Positions 50,906-60,775 of a DNA stretch of 64,000 nucleotides are shown here, piece by piece. The position numbers and the translations under genes are program-made. The stretch's first letter is position 1. Every line of letters starts with the position of its first letter. Below the pieces are notes generated by a model. It saw only the letters and a program-made list of their open reading frames with translations, had not been told where the DNA came from and did not search any database. Source of the DNA: Agrococcus sp. Marseille-Q4369 (GTDB taxonomy: Bacteria; Actinomycetota; Actinomycetes; Actinomycetales; Microbacteriaceae); the NCBI RefSeq assembly GCF_018308945.1, contig NZ_CP070501.1, positions 372,001-436,000 on the forward strand. The letters run 5' to 3'.

Positions 50906-51813
50906 CCGGCATCCCCGACCGGACGATCCCCGACCCCGGCGCGGCCGGCCGCGCGGCGATCGAGGCGCGTCGCGCCCGCGCCGCAGTCAAGCGCGCGCTC
51001 GCCGCGGGGGAGCGCGGGCCCCGCGACGTCGCCGAGCGCGCGTGGCAGGAGCCGGGCGGCGTCGAGGCGCGGCTGCGCGTGCCGGAGTACCTCGGGAGCC
51101 TCCGCGGCATGGGGCCCAAGCGCGTCGAGGTGCTCATGCGCGAGCTCGCGATCGCGCCGTCGAAGCACCTCGGCGGGCTCGGCGGTTTGCAGCGCGAGCG
51201 CGTTCGCGCTTGGCTTGACCTCGTGGATCCCTCGCGTCGCCCTCGCCTCATCGTGCTCGCGGGACCGACGGCGGTCGGCAAGGGCACGGTCGCGCAGTAC
51301 GTGCGCGAGCACTTCCCGCAGATCCGCCACTCGGTGAGCGCCACCACGAGGGCCCCCCGGCCGGGCGAGATCGACGGCGTGCACTACGCCTTCGTCTCCG
51401 ACGCCGAGTTCGACCGGATGGTCGAGGACGGCGAGTTCCTCGAGTGGGCGACCGTGCACAACCTCTCGCGCTACGGCACGCCGCGCTCGAGCGTGCAGGC
51501 CGCGCTCGACGAGGGCTCGTCGGTGCTGCTCGAGATCGACCTGCAGGGCGCTCGGCAGGTGCGGGAGTCGTTCCCCGACGCCGTGCTGCTCTTCCTCGCG
51601 CCGCCGTCGTGGGACGAGCTCGTACGCCGCCTGATCGGGCGCGGCACCGAGACGCCCGCCGAGCGCGCGAAGCGGCTCGAGACCGCGAAGGTCGAGCTCG
51701 CGAGCCAGCCCGAGTTCGACGCGACGATCGTGAACGCCGACGTCGCCGAGGCGGCGCGCGAGGTGGTGGAGCGCATCCTCGCGGCGGAGGCGGAGGCGGA
51801 GGCTCGGGAGTAG
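50902..51813 (+). CDS. gmk: mIHF-type nucleoid protein fused to guanylate kinase
   Basis: One open frame of 303 codons. Residues about 1-107 match the actinobacterial integration host factor (mIHF): a basic helix ([20 protein letters not shown]), then [20 protein letters not shown] and [13 protein letters not shown], the DNA-binding helix-two-turns-helix part. Residues about 113-303 are guanylate kinase, with the P-loop GPTAVGKGT at 121-129, [19 protein letters not shown] and [11 protein letters not shown]. In mycobacteria these are separate adjacent genes. The GTG at 50902 overlaps pyrF. An in-frame GTG at 51223 could give free kinase. Confidence 0.88.
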   Translation: MTGIPDRTIPDPGAAGRAAIEARRARAAVKRALAAGERGPRDVAERAWQEPGGVEARLRVPEYLGSLRGMGPKRVEVLMRELAIAPSKHLGGLGGLQRERVRAWLDLVDPSRRPRLIVLAGPTAVGKGTVAQYVREHFPQIRHSVSATTRAPRPGEIDGVHYAFVSDAEFDRMVEDGEFLEWATVHNLSRYGTPRSSVQAALDEGSSVLLEIDLQGARQVRESFPDAVLLFLAPPSWDELVRRLIGRGTETPAERAKRLETAKVELASQPEFDATIVNADVAEAAREVVERILAAEAEAEARE

Positions 51814-51819
51814 TCAGAG

Positions 51820-51909
51820 CCCGGGGCCCGGGACGGGCCCCGGCGCTGGCGTCGCGGCGACGGTCCGAAAGGACCGTCGCCCAAAGCTCCAGCGCGCGAT
51901 AGGATGGAC
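51820..51909 (+). repeat. Structured intergenic element, copy B (upstream of rpoZ)
   Basis: This is the same frame as 16599-16690. The first hairpin is perfect, CCGGGGCCC (51821-51829)/GGGCCCCGG (51835-51843); the outer stem is GCGCTGG (51843-51849)/CCAGCGC (51889-51895); the variable hairpin is GCGACGGTCC (51857-51866)/GGACCGTCGC (51871-51880) with a GAAA loop. TAGGATGGAC (51900-51909) closes it. It begins 6 nt after the gmk stop. Confidence 0.82.
51900..51905 (+). promoter_or_regulatory. -10-like box at the end of element B
   Basis: TAGGAT, then GGAC, lies 83 nt before rpoZ and matches the box after element A. The 51910-51987 leader holds no gene. Confidence 0.5.
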
Positions 51910-51987
51910 GCTTGCGCCCACCGGCGCCACGAGCTTCGCGGGGCGACCCCGCGCATCCGTCACCGTCCACAGCCGCAGGAGGCACGC

Positions 51988-52248
51988 ATGGCCACGCAGG
52001 GCATCATCAACCCGCCGATCGACGAAGTGCTCGACAAGGTCGACTCGAAGTACCAGCTCGTGATCTTCGCCGCGAAGCGCGCTCGCCAGATCAACGACTA
52101 CTACACCGACATCCACGAGGGTTCGATGTTCGACAACGTCGGGCCGCTCGTCGACTCGACGATCGAGGACAAGCCGCTCTCGGTCGCGCTGCACGAGATC
52201 CACCAGGACAAGCTCGTCCTGACCAAGGACGAGACCGCGCAGGGCTGA
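51988..52248 (+). CDS. rpoZ: DNA-directed RNA polymerase omega subunit
   Basis: An 86-residue RNA polymerase assembly subunit. The conserved [20 protein letters not shown] and [13 protein letters not shown] helix are present, followed by an acidic tail. CAGGAGGCACGC is a strong ribosome binding site. It stands next to gmk as in many bacteria and shares its last base with the coaBC start. Confidence 0.93.
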   Translation: MATQGIINPPIDEVLDKVDSKYQLVIFAAKRARQINDYYTDIHEGSMFDNVGPLVDSTIEDKPLSVALHEIHQDKLVLTKDETAQG

Positions 52249-53456
52249 TGCGCGTCGTCGTCGGGATCTCCGGCGGCATCGCCGCCTACAAGGCCGCGCT
52301 CGCCATCCGCGAGCTCGTGAAGGCGGGCCACGACGTGCACGTCGTGCCGACCGCGTCGGCGCTGCGCTTCATCGGGCGCCCGACGCTCGAGGCGCTCAGC
52401 CGCAACCCCGTCACCGACGAGGTCTTCGACGACGTCGCCGCCGTGCGCCACGTCGCGCTCGGCCAGTCCGCCGACCTCATCGTCATCCTGCCCGCGACCG
52501 CGAACACGCTCGCGAAGCTCGCGACCGGGCTCGCCGACGACCTGCTCGGCACGACGGTGCTCGCCTCGCGCGCGCCGCTCGTGCTCGCCCCCGCGATGCA
52601 CACCGAGATGTGGGAGCAGCCCGCGGTGCAGGCGAACGTGCGCACCCTCGCCGAGCGCGGCGCGACGATCGTCGGCCCCGTCGCCGGTGCGCTCACCGGC
52701 AGCGACGAGGGCTTCGGCCGCATGGCCGAGCCCGCCGACGTCGTCGCCGCGGCGCTCGAGGTCGCGGGGCGCTCCGCCGCGCTCGCTGGCCGCTCGGTCG
52801 TCGTCTCCGCCGGCGGCACGCGCGAGCCGATCGATCCCGTGCGCTTCCTCGGCAACCGCTCGAGCGGCGCGATGGGCGTCGCCCTCGCGAGCGCAGCGCG
52901 CGCGGCGGGCGCGACCGTGACGCTCGTGGGCGCGAACCTGCACGTGCCGGTGCCCGCGGGCATCGAGCTCGTCGAGGTCGAGACGACGGCGCAGCTGCGC
53001 GAGGCGATGCTCGAGCGCGCGAGCGCCGACGTCGTCGTGATGGCCGCGGCCGTCGCCGACTACCGCGTGCGCGGCGCCTCCGACGAGAAGCGCTCGAAGG
53101 AGTCGTGGGGCGACGCGCCCACGATCGAGCTCGAGCTCAACCCCGACATCCTCGCCGAGCTCGCGAGCCTGCCGCGCGAGAGCCTGCTCGTCGGCTTCGG
53201 CGCCGAGACCGAGGCCGACGACGCCGCGCTCCTCGAGCGCGGCCGCGCGAAGCTCGCGCGGAAGGGCGCCGACCTGCTTGTGCTCAATCGCGTCGGGCAC
53301 GAGGAGGGCTTCGGCGCGGTCGAGACGCGCGTGCGCGTGCTCGACGCCGACGGCGTCGTGGCGGATGCGTCGGGGCAGAAGGCGTCAGTGGCCCGCGCGA
53401 TCATCGATTGCGTCGCGGAGCGACTCGCGAGCGGATCGAGCAAGGAGCACGAGTGA
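52248..53456 (+). CDS. coaBC: Bifunctional phosphopantothenoylcysteine decarboxylase/phosphopantothenate--cysteine ligase
   Basis: A 402-residue two-step coenzyme A enzyme. The N-terminal flavin decarboxylase part has [40 protein letters not shown] and [16 protein letters not shown] (active-site His and substrate loop). The C-terminal ligase part has [20 protein letters not shown] and [10 protein letters not shown], with the Lys in NPDILAEL-linked [16 protein letters not shown]. It shares one base with rpoZ and overlaps metK by four. Confidence 0.94.
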   Translation: MRVVVGISGGIAAYKAALAIRELVKAGHDVHVVPTASALRFIGRPTLEALSRNPVTDEVFDDVAAVRHVALGQSADLIVILPATANTLAKLATGLADDLLGTTVLASRAPLVLAPAMHTEMWEQPAVQANVRTLAERGATIVGPVAGALTGSDEGFGRMAEPADVVAAALEVAGRSAALAGRSVVVSAGGTREPIDPVRFLGNRSSGAMGVALASAARAAGATVTLVGANLHVPVPAGIELVEVETTAQLREAMLERASADVVVMAAAVADYRVRGASDEKRSKESWGDAPTIELELNPDILAELASLPRESLLVGFGAETEADDAALLERGRAKLARKGADLLVLNRVGHEEGFGAVETRVRVLDADGVVADASGQKASVARAIIDCVAERLASGSSKEHE

Positions 53457-54655
53457 GCAGCAGTCCAGGCAGCCTTCGGCTGTTCACGTCGGAGTCGGTG
53501 ACCGAGGGCCACCCCGACAAGATCTCGGACCAGATCTCCGACGCGATCCTCGACGCGATGCTCGCCCAGGACCCGGAGGCGCGCGTCGCGGTCGAGACGC
53601 TCGTCACGACCGGCCTCGTGCACGTCGCGGGCGAGGTGCGCACGACGGGCTACGTCGACATCGCCTCGGTCGTGCGCAAGGTCATCGTCGACATCGGCTA
53701 CGACTCGAGCGAGGTCTCGTTCGACGGCAACTCGTGCGGCGTGACGGTCTCGATCGGCGAGCAGAGCCCCGAGATCGCCACGGGCGTCGACACGGCGGTC
53801 GAGGCGCGGGGCGGCTCGGTCGACCCGCTCGACCGCGACGGCGCCGGCGACCAGGGCATCATGTTCGGCTTCGCGACCGACGAGACGCCGACGCTCATGC
53901 CGGCGACGGCGTGGGCCGCGCACCGGCTCGCCGAGCGGCTCGCGCGCGCGCGCCGCGACGCCTCGATCCCGTTCCTCCGCCCCGACGGCAAGACGCAGGT
54001 GACGATCGGCTACGACGGCTTCACGCCCGTCTCGGTCGACACCGTCCTCGTCTCCACCCAGCACGCGCCCGGGGTCACGAACGACGAGATCCGCGACGCC
54101 GTCGTCGAGCACGTCATCGACCCGGTCGTGGCCGAGCTCGGCCTCGACGCGAGCGGCATGCGCGCGATCGTCAACCCATCCGGCTCGTTCCTCACCGGCG
54201 GACCGAAGGGCGACGCGGGCCTCACGGGCCGCAAGATCATCGTCGACACCTACGGCGGGGCCGCGCGCCACGGCGGCGGCGCGTTCAGCGGCAAGGACCC
54301 GTCGAAGGTCGACCGCTCGGCCGCCTACGCGCTGCGCTGGGTCGCGAAGAACGCCGTCGCGGCGGGGCTCGCGAAGCGGCTCGAGGTGCAGGCGGCGTAC
54401 GCGATCGGCATGGCGCAGCCCGTCGGCCTCTACGTCGAGTCGTTCGGCACGGGCGTCATCGACGACCTCGCGATCGGCGAGGCGATCCAGCGGGTCTTCG
54501 ACCTCCGGCCCGGCGCGATCGTGCGCGACCTCGACCTCCGGCGGCCGAAGTACCGCCAGACCGCCGCCTACGGCCACTTCGGGCGCGAGCTGCCGGAGTT
54601 CACGTGGGAGCGGCTCGACCGCGTCGACGCGCTGCGCGCCGCCGCGGGGCTGTGA
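53453..54655 (+). CDS. metK: S-adenosylmethionine synthetase
   Basis: A 400-residue enzyme making S-adenosylmethionine from ATP and methionine. The signatures [37 protein letters not shown] and [19 protein letters not shown] are complete, and the phosphate-binding [13 protein letters not shown] is present. The GTG at 53453 overlaps the coaBC stop (GTGA). No SAM riboswitch precedes it; it is inside the operon. Confidence 0.96.
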   Translation: MSSSPGSLRLFTSESVTEGHPDKISDQISDAILDAMLAQDPEARVAVETLVTTGLVHVAGEVRTTGYVDIASVVRKVIVDIGYDSSEVSFDGNSCGVTVSIGEQSPEIATGVDTAVEARGGSVDPLDRDGAGDQGIMFGFATDETPTLMPATAWAAHRLAERLARARRDASIPFLRPDGKTQVTIGYDGFTPVSVDTVLVSTQHAPGVTNDEIRDAVVEHVIDPVVAELGLDASGMRAIVNPSGSFLTGGPKGDAGLTGRKIIVDTYGGAARHGGGAFSGKDPSKVDRSAAYALRWVAKNAVAAGLAKRLEVQAAYAIGMAQPVGLYVESFGTGVIDDLAIGEAIQRVFDLRPGAIVRDLDLRRPKYRQTAAYGHFGRELPEFTWERLDRVDALRAAAGL

Positions 54656-54659
54656 GGCC

Positions 54660-56615
54660 TTGAGCCCCGCGCCCGCCTTCGCGCGGGTCGTCGTCGACTC
54701 GCGGCTGCCGCAGCTCGACCGGCTCTTCGAGTACCGCGTGCCGCCCGGGCTCGCGGGCGTCGCGCCGGGCGTGCGCGTGCGCGTGCCGCTCCGGAACGAG
54801 CGCGAGGCGTCGGGCTACGTCGTCGAGGTGACGGATGCGCGCGATTGGGAGGGCGAGGTCGCCGACGTCGCGCACGTCGTCTCGACCGTGCCGGTGCTGC
54901 AGCCCGAGGTGTGGGCGCTCGCGCGCGCGGTCGCCGACCGCGCCGCCGGGGGAGCGGCGGACGTGCTGCGCGTCGCGATCCCCGGCCGCCAGGCGCGCGT
55001 CGAGAAGGCGTGGCTCGCGCGCGACCCGGAGGCCCGCCCGGCGCTCCCGGCGCTCCCGGCGCTCGCCGACGCGTCCGTCGTGCTGCCGGGACTCGTCGAG
55101 GGCCGACGGCGCGTCGCGCTCGAGTGCGCGGGCGGCGTCGCCGAGGTCGTCGACGGCGACGGCGACGGCACCGCGTGGATCGGCCGGTGGGCGGTCGCGC
55201 TCGCCGCGCTCGCCCGGCAGGCGCTCGAGCGTGGCGAGCAGGCGATCCTCGTCGTGCCCGACCACCGCGAGCAGCGGCAGCTGCGGCTCGCGCTCGTCGC
55301 GGCGGTCGGCGAGGAGCGGGTCGTCGAGCTCGACGCGCGGCAGAAGAACCCCGAGCGGTACCGCGCGTTCCTCCGCTGCCTCGACGACGAGCCGGTCGCG
55401 ATCATCGGCCCGCGCTCGGCCGTCTACGCGCCCGCGAAGCGGCTCGGGCTCCTCGCGGTGTGGGAGGACGGCGACCCGCTGCTCGCCGAGCCGCTCGCCC
55501 CCGGCGTCCATGCGCGCGACGCCGCGCTCGTGCGGCAGGCGCAATCGGGCTGCGCACTCGTGCTCGCGGGCCACGCGCGCTCGACCGATGCCGAGCGGCT
55601 CGTCGAGGTCGGCTTCCTCGAGCACGAGCGCGTGGGGGAGCACCGCGTGCGCGTGCTGCCCGCCGCGCTCGCCGACGACGGCCGCCGCGTGCCCGCCGCG
55701 GCGTTCGCGGCCGCGCGCGAGGGGCTGCAGCACGGGCCGGTGCTCGTGCAGGTCGCGCGGCCCGGGCACGCGCCGGGCCTCGCGTGCGGCGATTGCGGCG
55801 CGCGCGCCCGCTGCCGAGCGTGCGGTGGCCCGCTGGGCGTGCGCTCGCGCGGCTCCGCGCCCGCGTGCCGGCTCTGCGGGCGGCTCGCGGCCGCGTGGTC
55901 GTGCCCGTCGTGCAGCGGCACGCGGATGCGGGAGGTGGGCCGCGGCTCGAGCCGCGTCGCCGAGGAGCTCGGTCGCGCGGTGCCGGGGATCCCGGTCGCG
56001 GTCGCCGACGGGGAGCACGAGCGGCTCGCGGTCGACGCGCGACCCCGCATCGTCGTCGCGACGCGCGGCGCCGAGCCGATCGCCGAGGGCGGCTACCGCG
56101 CGGTGCTGCTGCTCGACGGCGACTCGCTGCTCGCGCGGGAGGGCCTCCGCGTCGCCGAGGAGGCCGTCCGGCAGTGGGCGACGGCGCGCGCGCTCGCCGC
56201 CGACGGCGCGAGCGTCGTGCTCGCGGGCGTCATGGGGCCAGCGGCCGCCGCGATCACGGGAGCGACGACCGTGCCGTTCGCGAAGGCCGAGCTCGCCGAG
56301 CGCCGGGCGCTGCGGTTCCCGCCCGCCGTGCGCACCGCATCCGTCGTCGGGCACCCCGACGCGGTCGCCGAGGCGCTCGAGGCGCTGGGCGGCATCGAGC
56401 ACCTCGACGTGCTGGGCCCCGTGCCCGCTGCGGATGCGCGCCCCGGGGAGCAGCTCGAGCGCGCGATCGCGCGCTTCGCCTACGCCGACGGGGCACGCGT
56501 CGCGAGCGTCGTGCGGGCCCGCGTGCTCGCCGCCGCCCGCCGCCCGGCCCGCCCCGGCGCGCCCGCGAGGCTCCGCATCCGGTTGGATGATCACGAGCCC
56601 TTCGACGGCCTGTAG
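54660..56615 (+). CDS. priA: PriA-like primosomal protein N', helicase motifs lost
   Basis: A 651-residue PriA-type protein, the replication-restart factor. The 3'-end-binding N-terminal domain (ARVVVDSRLPQLDRLFEYRV, VRVRVPLRNEREASGYVVEV) and the zinc-cluster C-terminal half (GDCGARARCRACGGPLGVRS, CRLCGRLAAAWSCPSCSG) are well kept. The Walker A position reads VDGDGDGTAWIGRW without GxGKT and the DExH position reads VWEDGDPL, so ATP-driven unwinding is unlikely. Such helicase-less PriA is known in actinobacteria. The start appears to be TTG at 54660, 4 nt after metK. Confidence 0.85.
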   Translation: MSPAPAFARVVVDSRLPQLDRLFEYRVPPGLAGVAPGVRVRVPLRNEREASGYVVEVTDARDWEGEVADVAHVVSTVPVLQPEVWALARAVADRAAGGAADVLRVAIPGRQARVEKAWLARDPEARPALPALPALADASVVLPGLVEGRRRVALECAGGVAEVVDGDGDGTAWIGRWAVALAALARQALERGEQAILVVPDHREQRQLRLALVAAVGEERVVELDARQKNPERYRAFLRCLDDEPVAIIGPRSAVYAPAKRLGLLAVWEDGDPLLAEPLAPGVHARDAALVRQAQSGCALVLAGHARSTDAERLVEVGFLEHERVGEHRVRVLPAALADDGRRVPAAAFAAAREGLQHGPVLVQVARPGHAPGLACGDCGARARCRACGGPLGVRSRGSAPACRLCGRLAAAWSCPSCSGTRMREVGRGSSRVAEELGRAVPGIPVAVADGEHERLAVDARPRIVVATRGAEPIAEGGYRAVLLLDGDSLLAREGLRVAEEAVRQWATARALAADGASVVLAGVMGPAAAAITGATTVPFAKAELAERRALRFPPAVRTASVVGHPDAVAEALEALGGIEHLDVLGPVPAADARPGEQLERAIARFAYADGARVASVVRARVLAAARRPARPGAPARLRIRLDDHEPFDGL

Positions 56616-56640
56616 CGCCGTCATCCGAGTGAGGAACGTC

Positions 56641-57573
56641 ATGCGCATCGTCTTCGCCGGCAGCCCCGCCGCCGCCGTGCCCAGCCTCGAGGCCCTCGCG
56701 GCCGAGCACGAGATCGCCGCGGTCGTCACGCGCGCAGCGTCGCCGCAAGGCAGGAAGCGCGTGCTCACGCCGACGCCGGTCGCGGCGCGAGCCGCCGAGC
56801 TCGGCCTCGACGTCATCGAGGCGAACCGGCTCGACGCGGAAGCGACCGAGCGGATCGCGGTGCTCGAGCCCGAGCTCGCCGCGGTCGTCGCCTACGGCGG
56901 CCTCGTGCGCGAGCCGCTCCTGTCGCTGCCGCAGCACGGCTGGATCAACCTGCACTTCTCGGTGCTGCCCGACTACCGCGGCGCCGCGCCCGTGCAGCGC
57001 GCGCTCATCGACGGCCGGAGCTCCACGGGCGTGAGCGTGTTCCGGCTCGTCGAGGAGCTCGACGCTGGGCCGCTCGTGCGCGTGCGCGAGGTCGGCATCC
57101 CCGACGGCGCGACGGCGGGCGAGCTGCTCGCCGAGCTCGCGGCGCTCGGGGCGACCGAGCTCGCCGAGGCCGTGCGCGAGATCGAGGCCGGCACCGCGAG
57201 CTTCACCGAGCAGGTCGGCTCGCCGTCGCTCGCGCCGAAGCTCGCGCTCGCCGACGGCGCGCTCGACCTGACGGGCCCGGCACCCGCCGTGCTGAGCCGC
57301 TGGCGCGGCGTCACGCCCGAGCCGGGCGCGCACGGCACCGTCGACGGCCAGCGGGTGAAGCTGCTCGCGCTCGCGCGATCGGGCGCCGAGCCGGTGCCGC
57401 CCGGGCACGCCACGATCGCCGGCCGCGCCGCGGTCGTCGGCACCGGGAGCGCGCCGCTCGAGCTCGTCGAGGTGCAGCCGGCGGGGAAGCGCCCCATGCC
57501 CGGCGTCGACTGGCTGCGAGGCCGCGGCGGCACCGCCGCCTTCGAGCTCGCGCCCGCGGAGGCCGGCCGATGA
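56641..57573 (+). CDS. fmt: Methionyl-tRNA formyltransferase
   Basis: A 310-residue enzyme that formylates initiator Met-tRNA. The N-terminal MRIVFAGSPAAAVPSLEALA, the catalytic block INLHFSVLPDYRGAAPVQRA with Asn and His, and the later Asp (LDAGPLVRVREV) are conserved. The C-terminal OB-like domain begins near WRGVTPEPGAHGTV. The ATG follows GAGGAACGTC. It overlaps rsmB by four bases. Confidence 0.94.
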   Translation: MRIVFAGSPAAAVPSLEALAAEHEIAAVVTRAASPQGRKRVLTPTPVAARAAELGLDVIEANRLDAEATERIAVLEPELAAVVAYGGLVREPLLSLPQHGWINLHFSVLPDYRGAAPVQRALIDGRSSTGVSVFRLVEELDAGPLVRVREVGIPDGATAGELLAELAALGATELAEAVREIEAGTASFTEQVGSPSLAPKLALADGALDLTGPAPAVLSRWRGVTPEPGAHGTVDGQRVKLLALARSGAEPVPPGHATIAGRAAVVGTGSAPLELVEVQPAGKRPMPGVDWLRGRGGTAAFELAPAEAGR

Positions 57574-58907
57574 GCGCCCGGCTCGTCGCGCGCGACGTCG
57601 TGCTCGCGGTCGACCGCGACGACGCGTACGCCAACCTGCTGCTGCCCGCGCGCATCCGCGAAGCCGGCCTGAGCCCCGCCGATGCGGGCTTCGCGACCGA
57701 GCTCGCCTACGGCACGCTCCGCTGGCAAGGGCAGCACGATGCGCTCATCGCCGACGCGGCGGGCCGCCCCGTCGACGAGATCGACGCCGAGACGCTCGCG
57801 ACGCTCCGCATCGGCTCCCACCAGCTCAGCCGCATGCGCGTGCCGGCGCACGCCGCCGTGCACGAGACGGTCGCCCTGCTCGGCCGCCGCAACAAGGGGC
57901 GGCTCGGCTTCGCCAACGCGGTGCTGCGCCGCCTCTCGGAGGAGCCGTGGGAGCAGCGCCTCGCCCGCATCGCCGAGCGGCTCGGAGCCGACGAGCGGCT
58001 CGCACTCGAGTCGTCGCACCCGGCGTGGGTGCTGCGCGCGCTGCGGCGCTCGCTCGACCGCGAGGGCGCCACGGACGAGCTCGAGTCGCTCCTCGCGGCC
58101 GACAACGAGCCGCCGGCCGTGCAGCTCGTCGCGCTCCCCGGGCTCGCCGACCCTGCCGAGCTCGACCTCGCGCCGACCGCGAGCCCGCTCGGTCGCGTCG
58201 CGCCCGGCGGCGACCCCGCGCGAGTGCCGCAGGTCGCCGACGGCTCGTGGCGCGTGCAGGACGCGGGCAGCCAGCTCGCGGCGCTCACCCTCACCCGCGC
58301 CCGGCCCGTCGCGGCGGGGGAGCGCTGGCTCGACCTGTGCGCGGGACCCGGTGGCAAGGCGGCGCTGCTCGCGGCCGAGGCCGCGGTGCACGGCGCGCGG
58401 CTCGAGGCGAACGAGGTCGCGCCGCATCGCGCGAAGCTCGTGCGCGACGCGGTCCGGTCGATCGACCCGCGCCCCGACGTCGTCGTCGGCGACGGCCGCC
58501 GCTACGGCCGCGGGGAGACCGAGGGCGCCTTCGACCGCGTGCTGCTCGACGCGCCGTGCACGGGCCTCGGTGCGCTGCGCCGACGCCCGGAGGCGCGGTG
58601 GCGCAAGCAGCCGACCGACGTGCCGGAGCTCGCCGCCCTCCAGGTCGAGCTGCTCGAGGCCGCCGCGCGTGCCGTGCGCCCCGGCGGGCTCGTCGCCTAC
58701 GTCACGTGCTCGCCGCACCTGGCCGAGACGCGCGCGGTCGTCGAGCGCGCATCCGCCCTCGGCCTCGAGCCGGTGCCCACGCGCGAGGTCGTCGCGACGC
58801 TCTCGCCCGGCATCACGCTCGGCGACACCGGCGAGGCCGTGCAGCTCTGGCCGCACCGGAACGGCACCGACGCGATGTTCATCCAGCTGCTGACGCCCTC
58901 GCGCTAG
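57570..58907 (+). CDS. rsmB: 16S rRNA (cytosine-C5)-methyltransferase RsmB
   Basis: A 445-residue protein with an N-terminal NusB-like RNA-binding domain (ARDVVLAVDRDDAYANLLL, FANAVLRRL) and a C-terminal SAM-dependent methyltransferase. Motif I is WLDLCAGPGGKAALLA, motif IV LLDAPCTGLGALRRRPEARW, and the second cysteine lies in VAYVTCSPHLAETR. The N-terminal domain is that seen in RsmB/Fmu. It follows fmt as usual. Confidence 0.93.
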   Translation: MSARLVARDVVLAVDRDDAYANLLLPARIREAGLSPADAGFATELAYGTLRWQGQHDALIADAAGRPVDEIDAETLATLRIGSHQLSRMRVPAHAAVHETVALLGRRNKGRLGFANAVLRRLSEEPWEQRLARIAERLGADERLALESSHPAWVLRALRRSLDREGATDELESLLAADNEPPAVQLVALPGLADPAELDLAPTASPLGRVAPGGDPARVPQVADGSWRVQDAGSQLAALTLTRARPVAAGERWLDLCAGPGGKAALLAAEAAVHGARLEANEVAPHRAKLVRDAVRSIDPRPDVVVGDGRRYGRGETEGAFDRVLLDAPCTGLGALRRRPEARWRKQPTDVPELAALQVELLEAAARAVRPGGLVAYVTCSPHLAETRAVVERASALGLEPVPTREVVATLSPGITLGDTGEAVQLWPHRNGTDAMFIQLLTPSR

Positions 58908-58944
58908 CGCACGAGGGAGCCCGCCTCGCCGCTCACGGGGCGGA

Positions 58945-58950
58945 TAGGGT
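58945..58950 (+). promoter_or_regulatory. -10 box for leaderless rpe
   Basis: TAGGGT ends 7 nt before the ATG at 58958. Confidence 0.5.
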
Positions 58951-58957
58951 GGCGGGC

Positions 58958-59614
58958 ATGGTCAGGATCCACCCCAGCATCCTGTCGGCCGACTTCGTCA
59001 ACCTCGAGCGCGACCTCGATCGCATCCGAGACGCCGACGGCGTGCACGTCGACGTCATGGACGCGCACTTCGTGCCCAACCTCACGTTCGGGCTGCCGAT
59101 GGTCCAGCGCATCACCGAGGTGACGGAGCTGCCCATCGACGTGCACCTCATGATCGACGACCCCGACACGTGGGCGCCCGAGTACGCCATCCGCGGCGTC
59201 GAGTCGGTCACCTTCCACGCCGAGGCGACGAACGACGGCGTCGCGCTCGCGCGCGAGCTGCGGGCGCGCGGCACGCGGGCGGCGATCGCCCTCAAGCCGG
59301 GCACCGCGGTCGACGCCGTGCTTGAGCACCTCGCCGAGTTCGACATGGTGCTCGTCATGACCGTCGAGCCCGGCTTCGGCGGTCAGTCGTTCATGGCCGA
59401 CATGATGCCGAAGCTCGTCGAGCTGCGAGCTCGCGCCGACGAGGCCGGCATCGAGCTCGCGCTGCAGGTCGACGGCGGCATCACCGCCGACACGCTGCCG
59501 ATCGCGGCGGCCGCCGGCGCCGACGTCTTCGTGGCCGGCTCGGCCGTCTACGGGCACGACGACGTGGCCGCGCGCATCGCCGCGCTCCGCGACGCCGGTA
59601 GCCTGGAGGCGTGA
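58958..59614 (+). CDS. rpe: Ribulose-phosphate 3-epimerase
   Basis: A 218-residue TIM-barrel enzyme of the pentose phosphate path. The metal- and acid/base-bearing motifs [54 protein letters not shown] and LQVDGGI are all conserved. The stop overlaps hisE. It has its own -10 box, although it follows rsmB by only 50 nt. Confidence 0.95.
   Translation: MVRIHPSILSADFVNLERDLDRIRDADGVHVDVMDAHFVPNLTFGLPMVQRITEVTELPIDVHLMIDDPDTWAPEYAIRGVESVTFHAEATNDGVALARELRARGTRAAIALKPGTAVDAVLEHLAEFDMVLVMTVEPGFGGQSFMADMMPKLVELRARADEAGIELALQVDGGITADTLPIAAAAGADVFVAGSAVYGHDDVAARIAALRDAGSLEA
59599..59604 (+). promoter_or_regulatory. -10-like box before hisE, inside rpe
   Basis: TAGCCT ends 6 nt before the hisE GTG and lies in the last codons of rpe. 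It could add a leaderless hisE transcript; GGAGG directly after it could equally be a ribosome binding site. Confidence 0.4.
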
Positions 59615-59874
59615 AGACCTTCGACGAGCTGTACGCCGAGCTCGAGCAGACGCTCGCCGAGCGCCGACCGGGCTCCGGCACGGTCGCGGCGGTCGACGCC
59701 GGCGTCCACGAGATCGGCAAGAAGATCGTCGAGGAGGCGGCCGAGGTCTGGATGGCCGCCGAGCACGAGAGCGACGAGGACGCGGCGATCGAGATCTCGC
59801 AGCTGCTCTACCACCTCCAGGTGCTCATGCTCGCGAAGGGCATCTCGCTGCAGGACGTGTACCGACATCTCTGA
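59611..59874 (+). CDS. hisE: Phosphoribosyl-ATP pyrophosphatase
   Basis: An 87-residue MazG-like enzyme for the second step of histidine synthesis. The opening [20 protein letters not shown], the metal-binding [19 protein letters not shown] and [20 protein letters not shown] are conserved. The GTG overlaps the rpe stop (GTGA). hisG follows after 36 nt. Confidence 0.94.
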   Translation: MKTFDELYAELEQTLAERRPGSGTVAAVDAGVHEIGKKIVEEAAEVWMAAEHESDEDAAIEISQLLYHLQVLMLAKGISLQDVYRHL

Positions 59875-59910
59875 CGCGCCGTCCGCTGACCGTCAGACCT
59901 GGAGGAACCC

Positions 59911-60765
59911 ATGCTGAAGATCGCCGTGCCCAACAAGGGCTCGCTCGCCGAGACGGCCGCCCAGATGCTCGACGAGGCCGGATACCGCGGCCGCCGCGAC
60001 GGCAAGGAGCTCATCGTCGTCGACGCGCGCAACGAGGTCGAGTTCTTCTTCCTCCGCCCGCGCGACATCGCGACCTACGTCGGCTCGGGCGCGCTCGACG
60101 TCGGCATCACGGGTCGCGACCTGCTGCTCGACTCCGGCTCGCCCGCGCTCGAGGTCGAGGGCCTGGGCTTCGCGCGCTCGACGTTCCGCTTCGCGGGTCC
60201 CGCCGGCCGCTTCGGCGATGCGCGCGACCTCGCGGGCATGCGCGTCGCATCCTCCTACACGGGCCTCGTCGAGCGGCACCTCGCCCAGCACGGCGTCACC
60301 GCCGAGCTCGTGCGGCTCGACGGCGCGGTCGAGTCGGCCGTGCGGCTCGGCGTCGCGGATGCGGTGGCCGACGTCGTCGAGACCGGTGCGACCCTGCGGG
60401 CCCAGGGCCTCGAGGTCTTCGGCGAGCCGATCCTCGTGAGCGAGGCGGTGCTCATCACGAACGACGAGGGGGAGCACGGCACCGACAAGCCCGGGCTCTC
60501 GACGCTCAAGCGGCGTCTCGACGGCGTCATCGTCGCGCGCGACTTCGTGCTCGTCGACTACGACGTCCAGCGCTCGCGCCTCGACGCGGCGATCGGCGTC
60601 GCGAGCGGCTTCGAGAGCGCGACCGTGAGCCCGCTGCACGACCCGGACTGGGTCGCCGTGCGCGTCATGGTGCGCAGCCAGGAGACGAACCAGATCATGG
60701 ACGCCCTCGCTGACGTCGGCGCGCGCGCGATCATCGTCACGAACATCCACGCCGCCCGCATCTAG
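59911..60765 (+). CDS. hisG: ATP phosphoribosyltransferase (long form)
   Basis: A 284-residue first enzyme of histidine synthesis. The opening [20 protein letters not shown], the central [16 protein letters not shown] and the PRPP site [19 protein letters not shown] are present. The C-terminal regulatory domain ([20 protein letters not shown]) marks the long, histidine-inhibited form that needs no HisZ. CTGGAGGAACCC gives a good ribosome binding site. Confidence 0.94.
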   Translation: MLKIAVPNKGSLAETAAQMLDEAGYRGRRDGKELIVVDARNEVEFFFLRPRDIATYVGSGALDVGITGRDLLLDSGSPALEVEGLGFARSTFRFAGPAGRFGDARDLAGMRVASSYTGLVERHLAQHGVTAELVRLDGAVESAVRLGVADAVADVVETGATLRAQGLEVFGEPILVSEAVLITNDEGEHGTDKPGLSTLKRRLDGVIVARDFVLVDYDVQRSRLDAAIGVASGFESATVSPLHDPDWVAVRVMVRSQETNQIMDALADVGARAIIVTNIHAARI

Positions 60766-60775
60766 GAGGACCGCC

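Noticed and set aside
53300-53460. SAM riboswitch before metK
   Set aside because: metK overlaps the coaBC stop by four bases and the sequence ahead is coding.
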